12,430 bases of DNA from Chitinophagaceae bacterium (GTDB lineage Bacteria; Bacteroidota; Bacteroidia; Chitinophagales; Chitinophagaceae): positions 1-12,430 of the forward strand of contig JAEUVW010000170.1 of the NCBI GenBank assembly GCA_016786525.1, read 5' to 3'. The notes under the pieces were generated by a model, which saw nothing but the letters and a program-made list of their open reading frames with translations, searched no databases and was not told the origin of the DNA. The translations under genes were made by a program, and so were the position numbers. Positions 1-7,091 of the stretch are shown one piece after another. The stretch's first letter is position 1, and each line of letters begins with the position of its first letter.

Positions 1-1
1 A

Positions 2-1213
2 ATCGACGGTCTGCCCCAGGTAAGCAAAGCCGGTGGCCGTGCGATCCATGCCAAACCCCCGAAATTTGAAGAACTGAGCACCGCTACGGAAGTACTGTTT
101 ACCGGTATTAAAGTAATCGACCTGATCGAGCCTTATGCAAAAGGTGGTAAGATCGGTTTGTTTGGTGGTGCCGGAGTAGGTAAAACAGTATTGATCCAGG
201 AGCTGATCAACAACATTGCCAAAGGCCACGGTGGTCTGTCGGTATTTGCCGGTGTGGGTGAGCGTACCCGTGAAGGTAATGACCTGATGCGCGAGATGAT
301 CGAAGCCGGTATCGTAAAATACGGCGAGAAATTCATTCACAGTATGGAAGAAGGCGGCTGGGACCTGAGCTCCGTTGACCTGAAAAACCTGGAAGATTCA
401 AAAGCAACCTTCGTATTCGGACAAATGAACGAACCTCCCGGAGCCCGTGCACGCGTGGCCCTGAGCGGTCTGACCATGGCGGAGTACTTCCGCGACGGTG
501 ACGGCAGCGGTAAAGGAAAGGACATCCTGTTCTTCGTAGACAATATCTTCCGTTTCACCCAGGCGGGTTCCGAAGTATCGGCCCTGCTGGGACGTATGCC
601 TTCAGCGGTAGGATACCAGCCTACGCTGGCTACAGAAATGGGTCTGATGCAGGAGCGTATCACTTCTACTAAAAATGGTTCGATCACTTCCGTACAGGCG
701 GTATATGTACCTGCGGATGACTTGACTGACCCTGCCCCTGCGACAACCTTTGCCCACCTGGATGCGACCACGGTATTGAGCCGTAAAATCGCTGACCTTG
801 GTATCTATCCTGCGGTTGACCCCCTGGATTCTACATCCCGTATCCTTACCCCGTCTATCGTGGGTGATGCGCACTACGATTGCGCCAACCGCGTAAAGAG
901 CATCCTGCAGCGCTATAAAGAATTGCAGGACATCATCGCGATCCTGGGTATGGACGAGCTGAGCGAAGAAGACAAACAAGTCGTATTCCGCGCCCGTAAA
1001 GTACAGCGTTTCCTGTCCCAGCCTTTCCACGTGGCCGAGCAGTTTACCGGTCTGAAAGGTGTACTGGTTCCGATCGAAGACACCATCCGTGGCTTCAACA
1101 TGATCATGGACGGTGAAGTAGACGAGTATCCTGAAGCAGCCTTCAACCTGGTGGGTAACATCGAAGATGCGATCGCGAAAGGTAAAAAACTGATGGAACA
1201 AGCTAAAAATTAG
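2..1213 (+). CDS. atpD: F1Fo ATP synthase subunit beta, 3' part (start lies before the window)
   Basis: This is the catalytic beta subunit of the F1 sector of ATP synthase. It carries the nucleotide sites that make or hydrolyse ATP, on the cytoplasmic face of the inner membrane. The open frame runs from base 2, so about 403 C-terminal residues are present; the family is usually about 460-500 residues, so only the N-terminal beta-barrel part is missing. Visible motifs are the P-loop GGAGVGKT (about 164-187), GERTREGND with the catalytic Glu, a Walker B region ILFFVDN, the ALLGRMPSAVGYQPTLATEM stretch, and the DELSEED catch-loop motif near 955-975 that contacts gamma and epsilon. It ends with TAG. 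atpC follows after 68 nt in the same direction, so the two are probably co-transcribed. Nothing suggests degradation. Identification is essentially certain. Confidence 0.98.
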   Translation: MDGLPQVSKAGGRAIHAKPPKFEELSTATEVLFTGIKVIDLIEPYAKGGKIGLFGGAGVGKTVLIQELINNIAKGHGGLSVFAGVGERTREGNDLMREMIEAGIVKYGEKFIHSMEEGGWDLSSVDLKNLEDSKATFVFGQMNEPPGARARVALSGLTMAEYFRDGDGSGKGKDILFFVDNIFRFTQAGSEVSALLGRMPSAVGYQPTLATEMGLMQERITSTKNGSITSVQAVYVPADDLTDPAPATTFAHLDATTVLSRKIADLGIYPAVDPLDSTSRILTPSIVGDAHYDCANRVKSILQRYKELQDIIAILGMDELSEEDKQVVFRARKVQRFLSQPFHVAEQFTGLKGVLVPIEDTIRGFNMIMDGEVDEYPEAAFNLVGNIEDAIAKGKKLMEQAKN

Positions 1214-1217
1214 TCGA

Positions 1218-1273
1218 TTTGACAATTCGGCAATAAGTCAATTGCCGGATTGCCGAATTTTACAATTATCAAA
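1218..1273. repeat. Palindromic CAATT-rich repeat in the atpD-atpC spacer
   Basis: The spacer is built from short, sloppy units of about 8-9 nt containing AATT or CAAT. It also holds an inverted repeat: ATTCGGCAAT (1225-1234) pairs perfectly with ATTGCCGAAT (1249-1258). An outer arm TTTGACAATT (1218-1227) pairs 9 of 10 with AATTATCAAA (1264-1273). A second copy of ATTGCCG at 1241-1247 could pair with the left arm instead. The mRNA could therefore form a hairpin just before the atpC start. Similar short-period spacers occur, as I recall, between genes in Chitinophagaceae. Its role is unknown. Confidence 0.6.
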
Positions 1274-1281
1274 TTGAACAC

Positions 1282-1536
1282 ATGCAATTAGAAATCCTTA
1301 CTCCGGAGCACAAGGTATTCAGCGGGAACGTTTACGGCATACAGTTGCCGGGTATTGAAGGATACTTCGAAATACTGGAGCACCACGCCCCGATGATCGC
1401 ATCCCTGGGTACCGGCAAGATGAAGATCCTGAAAGACAAATCGAATACCGAGTTGTATGATATCACCGGCGGCTTTGCCGAGGTGATCAACAACAAAGTA
1501 TCTGTCCTGATCGAAGACGCCAATGCCCTGAGTTAA
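1282..1536 (+). CDS. atpC: F1Fo ATP synthase subunit epsilon, short form
   Basis: This is the epsilon subunit, which joins the central rotor stalk (gamma-epsilon) to the c-ring in ATP synthase. The product has 84 residues, opens MQLEILTPEHKVFSGNVYGI and contains the family signature around GIEGYFEILEHHAPMIASLG, both from the N-terminal beta-sandwich domain. It stops after VLIEDANALS, just where that domain ends. The E. coli protein is about 139 residues and carries a C-terminal helical hairpin that can inhibit ATP hydrolysis; that part is absent here. Short epsilons are known in Bacteroidota, so this is more likely the native form than a truncation. The first ATG after the spacer is used, with no clear Shine-Dalgarno. 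It is the last gene of the transcript, with a terminator 23 nt after the stop codon. Confidence 0.95.
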   Translation: MQLEILTPEHKVFSGNVYGIQLPGIEGYFEILEHHAPMIASLGTGKMKILKDKSNTELYDITGGFAEVINNKVSVLIEDANALS

Positions 1537-1559
1537 TTTTATACTCAGACACAATAAAG

Positions 1560-1596
1560 AAGGTCGCAAACAAATGTTTGCGACCTTTCCTTTTTT
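1560..1596 (+). terminator. Rho-independent terminator of atpD-atpC
   Basis: A perfect 12-bp stem (1560-1571 with 1576-1587) has the loop AAAT and is followed by a T-rich tract, TTTCCTTTTTT. On the other strand the same hairpin is followed by TTCTTT, so it may also stop the converging transcript from the YoaK-family gene. Confidence 0.92.
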
Positions 1597-1653
1597 ACAC
1601 CAATTTTCCGCACTTCCTCATCGTGTAGAAAAACTCTTGATTATCGTAAGATA

Positions 1654-2439
1654 TTATCCGGCATACTTTTTACCCAGCAATTCAGCATTAGCTGTTTTTT
1701 CAAACAATTCTTTCTGCGCCGCACGCTCCCTGCGGACCATCTCTTTGATCGAAAAGGTCCTGGACCAGTCGTAGATCATCAGCCCTACCATAGCAACCGC
1801 GATATAGATAAAGACCATAAAATGGGCATAGTGTACGATCTTTCCGGCGATAGCGCCACCGATCAGGTAGCCCACAGCAATGGACAGCATCAGTTTGAAC
1901 TTGCTGCGGATAGCCTCTTTGTTCCTGATATTCTTTTTGTACAGCATGGACAAATGGATGGCCAGGTCTGTCGTCAGACCGGTAAGGTGGGTGGTCTTCA
2001 GCGAAAAGCTGGTAATACTGGCCGTAAGGCCGTTCTGCAGCCCCATGGCAAACAGCAAAGCAGCCACCAGCAGCTCTGTCTCGATCAGGGTTTCCGCATA
2101 CAGGTAATGCCCGTACAGGCCTACCGATACCAGGCAGATGATCTCTACAAACATCGGCACGGCATGTGTCAGGTAGGTATTGCTGGATGCCCCGCTGCGG
2201 ATCAGGAAATGAGAGAAGAAGCTGCCGGCAAAATACAGCAGGATCCACAGGAAGGCGATCAGGATCTTAAACAGGTTGCCGTTGGCTATTTCATTGGCCA
2301 GTATCGCATAGTGACCGGTCACATTGGAAGTAAAAGAGAAGAATAAAACCAATGAAGATACGTTGACCATGCCTGCCGTACCGGCGTACATCATCCCGAA
2401 TTTGATCTTGTCATTCAGTCTATTGCGTTCTTTAATCAT
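1654..2439 (-). CDS. YoaK/DUF1275-family integral membrane protein
   Basis: A 261-residue hydrophobic protein with about six predicted membrane segments (roughly residues 18-37, 57-80, 92-112, 119-139, 183-202 and 205-224) and a charged, Lys/Glu-rich C-terminal tail (about 228-261) likely to be cytosolic. Two related motifs, FTSNVTGHYAILA (about 36-48) and TTHLTGLTTDLAIHL (about 149-163), each follow a small-residue helix, and GLQNG sits at 133-137. This internal duplication is typical of the DUF1275 (YoaK) family, which is widespread and proposed to transport small molecules, though no substrate is firmly established. It is the last gene of a three-gene run, 15 nt after the lipocalin-like gene, and converges on atpC. 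The family call is firm; the function is not known. Confidence 0.85.
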   Translation of the reverse strand: MIKERNRLNDKIKFGMMYAGTAGMVNVSSLVLFFSFTSNVTGHYAILANEIANGNLFKILIAFLWILLYFAGSFFSHFLIRSGASSNTYLTHAVPMFVEIICLVSVGLYGHYLYAETLIETELLVAALLFAMGLQNGLTASITSFSLKTTHLTGLTTDLAIHLSMLYKKNIRNKEAIRSKFKLMLSIAVGYLIGGAIAGKIVHYAHFMVFIYIAVAMVGLMIYDWSRTFSIKEMVRRERAAQKELFEKTANAELLGKKYAG

Positions 2440-2454
2440 TTTCTATTATCGTAT

Positions 2455-2922
2455 TTATATTTTCTCGAATATTATTTTTACAATCCCCCGTGTCAGGTTA
2501 TCATTCTCAAAATGCAGTACCATCTGCTTTTCATTCAACTCCACGAGGTTGTAGTGTTCTTCAAATTCATCATTGTATTTCAGGCGCAGGATATTGCTGC
2601 TGCCCATCAGCGCCCAGTTCACATTGAGCCGCTTATGCTGTGTATTCAATACCAAGCCGGAGTCCGCAGTAAAGGACCATGTTTCCGCCTTATGGATGAT
2701 CTTGGACCGGGAGATCATATGCTTCATGGCTTCGCTGATCGGTTCGTCATTAAAATTGACAGAACCTTTATTGTCCGCTTTTTCATAGGTCCAGGACACT
2801 TCCTTCCACTCTCCCATCAGCTTCTGCTCCGGGCTAAGGTAGTTGCCGCGCAGGGTATATGCCGCCAGCAAAAGGAACAGCGGTATGCATATAGCGATCG
2901 ATATCCGGATAAATAGTTTCAT
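2455..2922 (-). CDS. Membrane-anchored lipocalin-like small protein
   Basis: A 155-residue protein with one N-terminal hydrophobic segment (about residues 4-22) that follows a basic start. It is probably an uncleaved anchor or a signal peptide; there is no lipobox Cys. The remaining part, from about residue 35, starts LMGEWKEVSW and alternates short beta-strand-like stretches with turns (TWSFTADSGL, ILRLKYNDEF, HYNLVELNEKQMVLHFE). This resembles the small lipocalin-like beta-barrel domains common in Bacteroidota, where GxW near the start and a closing 'Y.l..L....lvL' pattern recur. It would face the periplasm. It sits between the Usp-like gene (13 nt upstream) and the YoaK-family gene (15 nt downstream), so all three are probably one operon. 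The fold is inferred from pattern only, and no ligand or function can be given. Confidence 0.7.
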   Translation of the reverse strand: MKLFIRISIAICIPLFLLLAAYTLRGNYLSPEQKLMGEWKEVSWTYEKADNKGSVNFNDEPISEAMKHMISRSKIIHKAETWSFTADSGLVLNTQHKRLNVNWALMGSSNILRLKYNDEFEEHYNLVELNEKQMVLHFENDNLTRGIVKIIFEKI

Positions 2923-2935
2923 AGTATTTTCTTTT

Positions 2936-3406
2936 TTAACGGGTCAGGGCAAGGCGGGCAAAGGGCTCCGAAGGCATAGACCAGGAGATCTCGACTTTCC
3001 TGCTGACACTTTTGTTGATAAAATGGGCGAGATCGCGGCTGTACTTGCTCCTGTTGGCAAATACATAATCGGGCGCCACGAAAATCTGGCTGATCCTGTT
3101 GGCCTCCAGGAAATTGTTAAAAGCCGCCTGGTTCAGGCCGGTAAATAATTCTACGCGCAATGAATTGATATTGGCGGCAAAGGTTTCCCTCAGTTCGTTC
3201 AGGCCTGTTGTAAACAGGTCATTCGATACTTTTTGCAGCATCTTATGCCGTGAATAGAAAAGGAGATCAGTGATCGAATCGGTCATATGCACGCCATGCA
3301 CGAGCACGATATCCAGTTTTGCCTTAAGGTTGTTCTGGATCGCCGTCTTGACGAGGATCAGGGATTCGGGCCTGAAATCGGTCTGTATTAAGATAGTCTC
3401 TTGCAT
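2936..3406 (-). CDS. Small cytosolic protein, possibly universal stress protein-like
   Basis: A 156-residue soluble protein without a signal peptide. I start it at the ATG at 3406 (MQETILIQTDFRPES) rather than an in-frame ATG 33 nt upstream. The beta-strand opening ILIQTDF is the natural domain start, and a promoter-like motif at 3422-3429 would place the transcript start inside the longer version. The pattern of a first strand (ILIQTDF), a helix (SLILVKTAIQNNL), a second strand (DIVLVHGV), a long helical stretch and a later strand (RISQIFVAP) fits an alpha/beta Rossmann-like fold such as Usp. The ATP-binding glycine motif of classic Usp proteins (G.xG..GS) is not seen, so it may be a non-ATP-binding member or another family. 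It leads the operon with the lipocalin-like and YoaK-family genes. Confidence 0.65.
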   Translation of the reverse strand: MQETILIQTDFRPESLILVKTAIQNNLKAKLDIVLVHGVHMTDSITDLLFYSRHKMLQKVSNDLFTTGLNELRETFAANINSLRVELFTGLNQAAFNNFLEANRISQIFVAPDYVFANRSKYSRDLAHFINKSVSRKVEISWSMPSEPFARLALTR

Positions 3407-3421
3407 AAAATTGATTTTAAG

Positions 3422-3429
3422 CAAAACTA
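3422..3429 (-). promoter_or_regulatory. Candidate -7 element for the three-gene operon at 1654-3406
   Basis: On the minus strand this reads TAGTTTTG, an exact fit to the Bacteroidota -7 consensus TAnnTTTG, 15 nt before the chosen ATG. No clear -33 TTTG is visible. A short hairpin CCGGC/GCCGG lies just upstream of it and may be a weak end for the histidine kinase transcript. Confidence 0.5.
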
Positions 3430-3494
3430 TCCCCGGCATATTAGGCCGGTTTAAGAACGGAATTAGAAAGTGATTAGAAGACTGTTATCTTTAT

Positions 3495-4865
3495 TTAAAG
3501 ATGAAAATTTCCTAATGGGAGTTTGATTTCCACCAGGGTACCGCCATTTTCCTCAGAAGCCACATAGAGTTCTCCATGGTGGATCTTGATGATATTGCGG
3601 GTCAAAGGCAGGCCGATACCGTAGCCTTCAAAATTGGCTGTATTAGAGGCCCGGAAGAAGGGGTCGTAGATATACTTGATCTCGTTTTTGGGGATACCGA
3701 TGCCCCAGTCTTTCACCAGCACGCTGATAAAGCCCTGGTTGTGTACCAGGCTGACGCGTACCGGTTTGTTGTGCGAGTACTTGCAGGCATTCAGGATGAT
3801 ATTCGAAAGGGCCAGGTGCAGCAATTGCTCATTGCCTTTGACTTTCAGCTTGGCCGGGGTATCGGGAAAAGTAGAGAAATCGATCTCTACCTGCTGGCGC
3901 GGGTTGATGCGTTTGACGGTTTCCTGTACATCAAAGATCAGCTGGTCTATGCGTACTTTGTCAAACTTCACCGCTTTGCCGTTAAAACCGGTCTGTGCCA
4001 GGTACAGCAGGGCTTTCGTTTTCTTGTCCAGCTTCTCTGCTTCTTCCAGGATGCTTCTCAGGGTCTCTACATACTCTTCGCTGGTCCTGCTGCGGGCCAG
4101 CGCCACGTCCGCTTCGCCGATGATAGAGGTCAGTGGGGTATTCAGCTCATGCGAGGCATTGCTGATAAAGTTGTTCTGCGTTTCGAAACTGGTCTCCAGG
4201 CGGTCCAGCATGCCGTTGATGGTCTGAATGAGTTCGCCGAGTTCATCGTCGTTTTCAGAGCCGGGCAGGCGGATATTCAGGTTTTCAGAGCCGATCTTAT
4301 TGACCTTCAGCGTAATGCTTTTCACCGGTTTGATCAGGCGCTGGTACGTCCAGTAGGAGACAAAAACGATCAATACAGCGGAAGCCAGTACCAGCACAAT
4401 GAGGACCCTGGCCAGGTAGCTCATCAGCTTGCTGAAGTAATAATTCCGCGCTGAGGTAACGACAATATAGTTTTTCCCGTTGGAAGCCTTGTATCGGATA
4501 CCGCAGTACAGGATATTGTTATCCCGGTAGGTGCCGACGCCTGAAGCCCAGGTCCGCTGCAGCAGCGGCAGGGCCAGCGCATGCTCCGAAGCCTGTTGGG
4601 CTAAGGTTTTTTCGGCTGTCACCTCCATGATATAGTGCCGCTCTTCCGGCAAGCGCACCAGGTATTCTTCCCTGAATTTTTCCAGGTTTTCATTTTCCCG
4701 TTCCAGGTAAATATGGGCTGTGGAGTTGGAGCGTGTCTCCAGGCGCTTATAGAAATCTGTAAAGGCGTAGCCGGAAATGAAGGTGTACAGGAACAGGCTG
4801 AAGACCAGGATAATGCCCAGGATAATAGAGCTCAGCATGAATATGATCCGGGATCTTGTCTTCAT
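3495..4865 (-). CDS. Two-component sensor histidine kinase
   Basis: A 456-residue membrane sensor kinase. TM1 is at about residues 7-29, an extracytoplasmic sensor region of about 115 residues spans 35-148, TM2 is at about 151-172, a HAMP linker follows at about 175-225, and the HisKA domain carries the phospho-acceptor His239 in SHELNTPLTS. The HATPase domain has an N box NACKYS (359-364), a G1 box DWGIGIP (386-392) and a G2 box GYGIGLPL (414-421). All kinase motifs are intact. It starts 3 nt after the stop of the response regulator gene, so the two are translationally coupled partners: the kinase autophosphorylates and passes phosphate to Asp52 of that regulator. The layout resembles CusS/RprX-type kinases, but the sensor region shows no recognisable ligand motif, so the signal is unknown. 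Confidence 0.95.
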   Translation of the reverse strand: MKTRSRIIFMLSSIILGIILVFSLFLYTFISGYAFTDFYKRLETRSNSTAHIYLERENENLEKFREEYLVRLPEERHYIMEVTAEKTLAQQASEHALALPLLQRTWASGVGTYRDNNILYCGIRYKASNGKNYIVVTSARNYYFSKLMSYLARVLIVLVLASAVLIVFVSYWTYQRLIKPVKSITLKVNKIGSENLNIRLPGSENDDELGELIQTINGMLDRLETSFETQNNFISNASHELNTPLTSIIGEADVALARSRTSEEYVETLRSILEEAEKLDKKTKALLYLAQTGFNGKAVKFDKVRIDQLIFDVQETVKRINPRQQVEIDFSTFPDTPAKLKVKGNEQLLHLALSNIILNACKYSHNKPVRVSLVHNQGFISVLVKDWGIGIPKNEIKYIYDPFFRASNTANFEGYGIGLPLTRNIIKIHHGELYVASEENGGTLVEIKLPLGNFHL

Positions 4866-4868
4866 AGC

Positions 4869-5552
4869 TTATTCCTCTTTGAGTACGTAGCCCATACCCG
4901 TCACCGTATGGATGAGTTTGGCGCCCCCGGCTGCATCCAGCTTCTTGCGCAGGTAATTGACATATACGTCCACGACATTGGTCCCCATATTGAAGTCGAC
5001 ATCCCAGACTTCTTTGAGAATATCAGCACGGGACAATACCCTTTTGGCATTGCGGACAAACAGCAGCATCAGGCGGTACTCCGTAGAGGTCAGCGAAAGG
5101 CTTTTATCGCCCAGCATGACGGTTTTACGCTCATCGTTGATGACCAGCTCACCAAAACTATAGATCTCGGCATTGTTGTGGATATCTTCTTTCTCGGCCC
5201 TGCGCAGCAAAGACCGCACCCGGGCAATCAGTTCGATAAACTTGAACGGTTTGACCAGGTAATCGTCAGCCCCGGTATTCAGGCCCAGGGCTACATTTTC
5301 TGCCGTACCGAGCGCGGTGAGCATCAGTATGGGAATGCTCTTTTTTTCCCGGATGCGGGCGCAGACTTCCAGGCCGCTGATACCGGGCAGCATAATATCC
5401 AGTACCACCAGGTCAAACGGATGCTGCAGGGCCAGTTTCAATCCTTCTTCACCGGTAAAAGCCTGCTCTATGGAAAATTGCTCTTCCGCAAGGCCCTTTT
5501 TGACAAAGGCATTGACGTGGGCATCATCTTCTATAATGAGTATTTTTTTCAC
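4869..5552 (-). CDS. OmpR/PhoB-family response regulator
   Basis: A 227-residue transcription factor. The receiver domain (about residues 1-118) has the acidic pair D9/D10, phospho-acceptor Asp52 in VVLDIMLPG, Thr79 and Lys101 in the KPF turn, so it should be phosphorylatable. A winged-helix Trans_reg_C domain follows (about 128-225), with LSLTSTEYRLMLLF, the recognition region around TNVVDVYVNYLRKKL and the closing IHTVTGMGYVLK. It is encoded directly before the histidine kinase with only 3 nt between them, and it should control genes in response to that kinase. A TAnnTTTG motif 20 nt upstream suggests it leads its own transcript. No target operators can be named from the window; the neighbouring operon at 1654-3406 is a guess only. 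Confidence 0.96.
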   Translation of the reverse strand: MKKILIIEDDAHVNAFVKKGLAEEQFSIEQAFTGEEGLKLALQHPFDLVVLDIMLPGISGLEVCARIREKKSIPILMLTALGTAENVALGLNTGADDYLVKPFKFIELIARVRSLLRRAEKEDIHNNAEIYSFGELVINDERKTVMLGDKSLSLTSTEYRLMLLFVRNAKRVLSRADILKEVWDVDFNMGTNVVDVYVNYLRKKLDAAGGAKLIHTVTGMGYVLKEE

Positions 5553-5571
5553 GCGGTTCCGGCTGTGTGTT

Positions 5572-5579
5572 CAAAAATA
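5572..5579 (-). promoter_or_regulatory. Candidate -7 element for the response regulator/kinase operon
   Basis: It reads TATTTTTG on the minus strand and matches TAnnTTTG exactly, 19 nt before the response regulator ATG. No convincing -33 element is visible. This position gives a very short leader. Confidence 0.45.
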
Positions 5580-5668
5580 AACTATTTCGCATTCTTTCTG
5601 TCTAATAATCAGGCGGCAATAAGCCGTGCGGTTCATTATGCGCAGGCCTCCTTAAAATTTTCCGGGAC

Positions 5669-5699
5669 AAAAAAATGGCTGCCGGTAAGGGCAGCCATT
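5669..5699 (-). terminator. Rho-independent terminator after tRNA-Leu
   Basis: A perfect 10-bp stem (5674-5683 with 5690-5699) with a 6-nt loop is followed on the minus strand by a run of seven T. It starts 8 nt after the end of the tRNA, which makes the tRNA a free-standing transcription unit or the end of the lolC transcript. Confidence 0.9.
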
Positions 5700-5707
5700 G
5701 GTAAAAG

Positions 5708-5793
5708 TGCGGCAGAGGAGATTCGAACTCCCACGCCCTGTAACAGGCGCTACCACCTCAAAGTAGTGCGTCTACCAGTTTCGCCACCGCCGC
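5708..5793 (-). tRNA. tRNA-Leu, anticodon GAG
   Basis: An 86-nt class II tRNA. The acceptor stem GCGGCGG pairs with CUGCCGC, the D arm is GCG/CGC around AAACUGGUAGA, and the anticodon stem CUACU/GGUAG closes the loop UUGAGGU, giving anticodon GAG (genome 5757-5759), which reads CUC and CUU. A long 17-nt variable arm is typical of Leu, and the T arm is GGGAG-UUCGAAU-CUCCU. The discriminator base is A73. The 3' CCA is not encoded and must be added after transcription. Confidence 0.97.
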
Positions 5794-5815
5794 ATGAGGT
5801 CCCGGAAAGGGAGGG

Positions 5816-5847
5816 CAAAAGTAAGGTCTTCGCCTCAAAAAAACAAA
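5816..5847 (-). promoter_or_regulatory. Candidate promoter of tRNA-Leu
   Basis: On the minus strand a TTTG (5844-5847) and the -7 motif TACTTTTG (5816-5823) are separated by 20 nt, a good match to the Bacteroidota TTTG/TAnnTTTG arrangement. The -7 motif ends 22 nt before the mature tRNA. The promoter touches the end of the lolC-type gene. Confidence 0.6.
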
Positions 5848-5849
5848 CC

Positions 5850-7079
5850 CTATTTACCGGCCATAATTTCGTGCAGTTTTTGCCCGGCAGCCCTGCGCGC
5901 CGGGTAAAGCGCCGCCAGGAAGCCCACCGCAGAGACCGTCAGCAACACCACCAGGATATCGGAAAGTTGTACCGCCACCGGGTAACTGTCTATAATAAAG
6001 GCTCCCGGTATACGGACCAGCTTAAATTGTATCTGTGCCCAGCAGAGCCCAAGCCCGAGTACCAGGCCAATGGTGCCGCCTACAAGCGACCAGAGCACCC
6101 CCTCCAGCAAGACCACCCGGCCCAGGGATGCCGGCTGCAGGCCCATGGTCCGCAGGATACCCATGTCTTTTTGTTTCTCCAGCACCAGCAGGGATAATGC
6201 ACTGACCATATTGAAGGAAGCAATCAGCAAGACGAACAGCAGAATGGCATAGCCTGCCCATTTTTCAGACCGCATCACCATATACACGGCTTTGTTCTGC
6301 TCATAGCGTGTCGCAACGATGTACGGAGTGCCCAGCTGCTGCTGGAGTGCAGCCTTCAGCTTTTCAGCCGAATGGCCCGGCTTCAGTGAGAGCTCCACGG
6401 AAGACACCCCTTCCTGGTGCATCAGTTCCCGCACATTGTACAGCGGAGCCAGTATATAGCGGGTATCAAATTCTTCCTGCACATAAAAGCTTCCGTCGGG
6501 TTTAAAGATCATAGACTGGAAGGCTCTTGTCGGGTCCAGGTTTCCGGCCTCTGCCTCCCCATTGGGGTAATAGACCATCATGCGGGCAAACACATTGTCT
6601 ACATCAATACCCAGGGTAGCGGCGATATGCTGGCCCAGTATGGCGGTAGGCACCGCAAGGCTCATCACACTGTCCGCCCCTTTGTTGATATAGGCTTGCA
6701 CTTCGTTGACCCGGAAATATTCTTTGTCTACCCCTTTCAGTGTGACGGGTATTGTTTCTCCTTCTTCGGTATTCACCAGCACATTGTCTTCCAGCACAAA
6801 AGAGGACGCGGCAACAGCATCCTGCCGGATGGCAGCCAGCAGCTGCGGACCGGGTGTAAAAAACTTACCTTTGGCCGCGGTGATCTTGATATCGGGATAA
6901 AATGCTTTGTACAGACCGTCTACCAGGCTGCCAAAACCGTTGAATACGGAGAACAGAATGATCATCGCGCAGCTGCTGACCGCAATAGCGGTCATGCTGA
7001 TCCGCGACAATACCGGCACTGCGTTGGCAGCACCTTTTCCCCACAAATAACGCCAGGCCAGCTGTAGACTCAGTCTCAT
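5850..7079 (-). CDS. LolC/LolE-type ABC transporter permease (FtsX-like, MacB core)
   Basis: A 409-residue inner-membrane protein with the four-helix plan of lipoprotein-releasing permeases. TM1 is at about 27-48; a large periplasmic MacB-like core spans about 50-270; then TM2 (about 274-298), TM3 (324-350) and TM4 (373-393). Between TM2 and TM3 lies the conserved coupling segment EKQKDMGILRTMG, which contacts the partner ATPase, and a final YPARRAA segment follows TM4, as in this family. It probably helps move lipoproteins from the inner membrane towards the outer membrane. No LolD-type ATPase gene is in the window, so the ATPase must be encoded elsewhere. It follows rbfA by 12 nt and is probably co-transcribed with it. 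LolC versus LolE cannot be decided, and a different FtsX-like function is possible. Confidence 0.88.
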   Translation of the reverse strand: MRLSLQLAWRYLWGKGAANAVPVLSRISMTAIAVSSCAMIILFSVFNGFGSLVDGLYKAFYPDIKITAAKGKFFTPGPQLLAAIRQDAVAASSFVLEDNVLVNTEEGETIPVTLKGVDKEYFRVNEVQAYINKGADSVMSLAVPTAILGQHIAATLGIDVDNVFARMMVYYPNGEAEAGNLDPTRAFQSMIFKPDGSFYVQEEFDTRYILAPLYNVRELMHQEGVSSVELSLKPGHSAEKLKAALQQQLGTPYIVATRYEQNKAVYMVMRSEKWAGYAILLFVLLIASFNMVSALSLLVLEKQKDMGILRTMGLQPASLGRVVLLEGVLWSLVGGTIGLVLGLGLCWAQIQFKLVRIPGAFIIDSYPVAVQLSDILVVLLTVSAVGFLAALYPARRAAGQKLHEIMAGK

Positions 7080-7091
7080 GCGCTGCGCCGC

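Noticed and set aside
602..1225. 207-codon frame opposite atpD
   Set aside because: atpD is certain and the antisense product shows no recognisable features.
3407..3439. Eleven-residue extension of the Usp-like protein
   Set aside because: It contains the candidate -7 element and adds residues before the natural first beta-strand.
3576..4454. 292-codon plus-strand frame inside the histidine kinase gene
   Set aside because: Antisense shadow of a gene with all kinase motifs intact.
4635..6197. Long open frame of 520 codons on the plus strand
   Set aside because: It runs antisense through the kinase, the response regulator, the tRNA and the permease, all clearly real on the minus strand. Its product has no family pattern and is rich in Gln and His, as expected for an antisense shadow.
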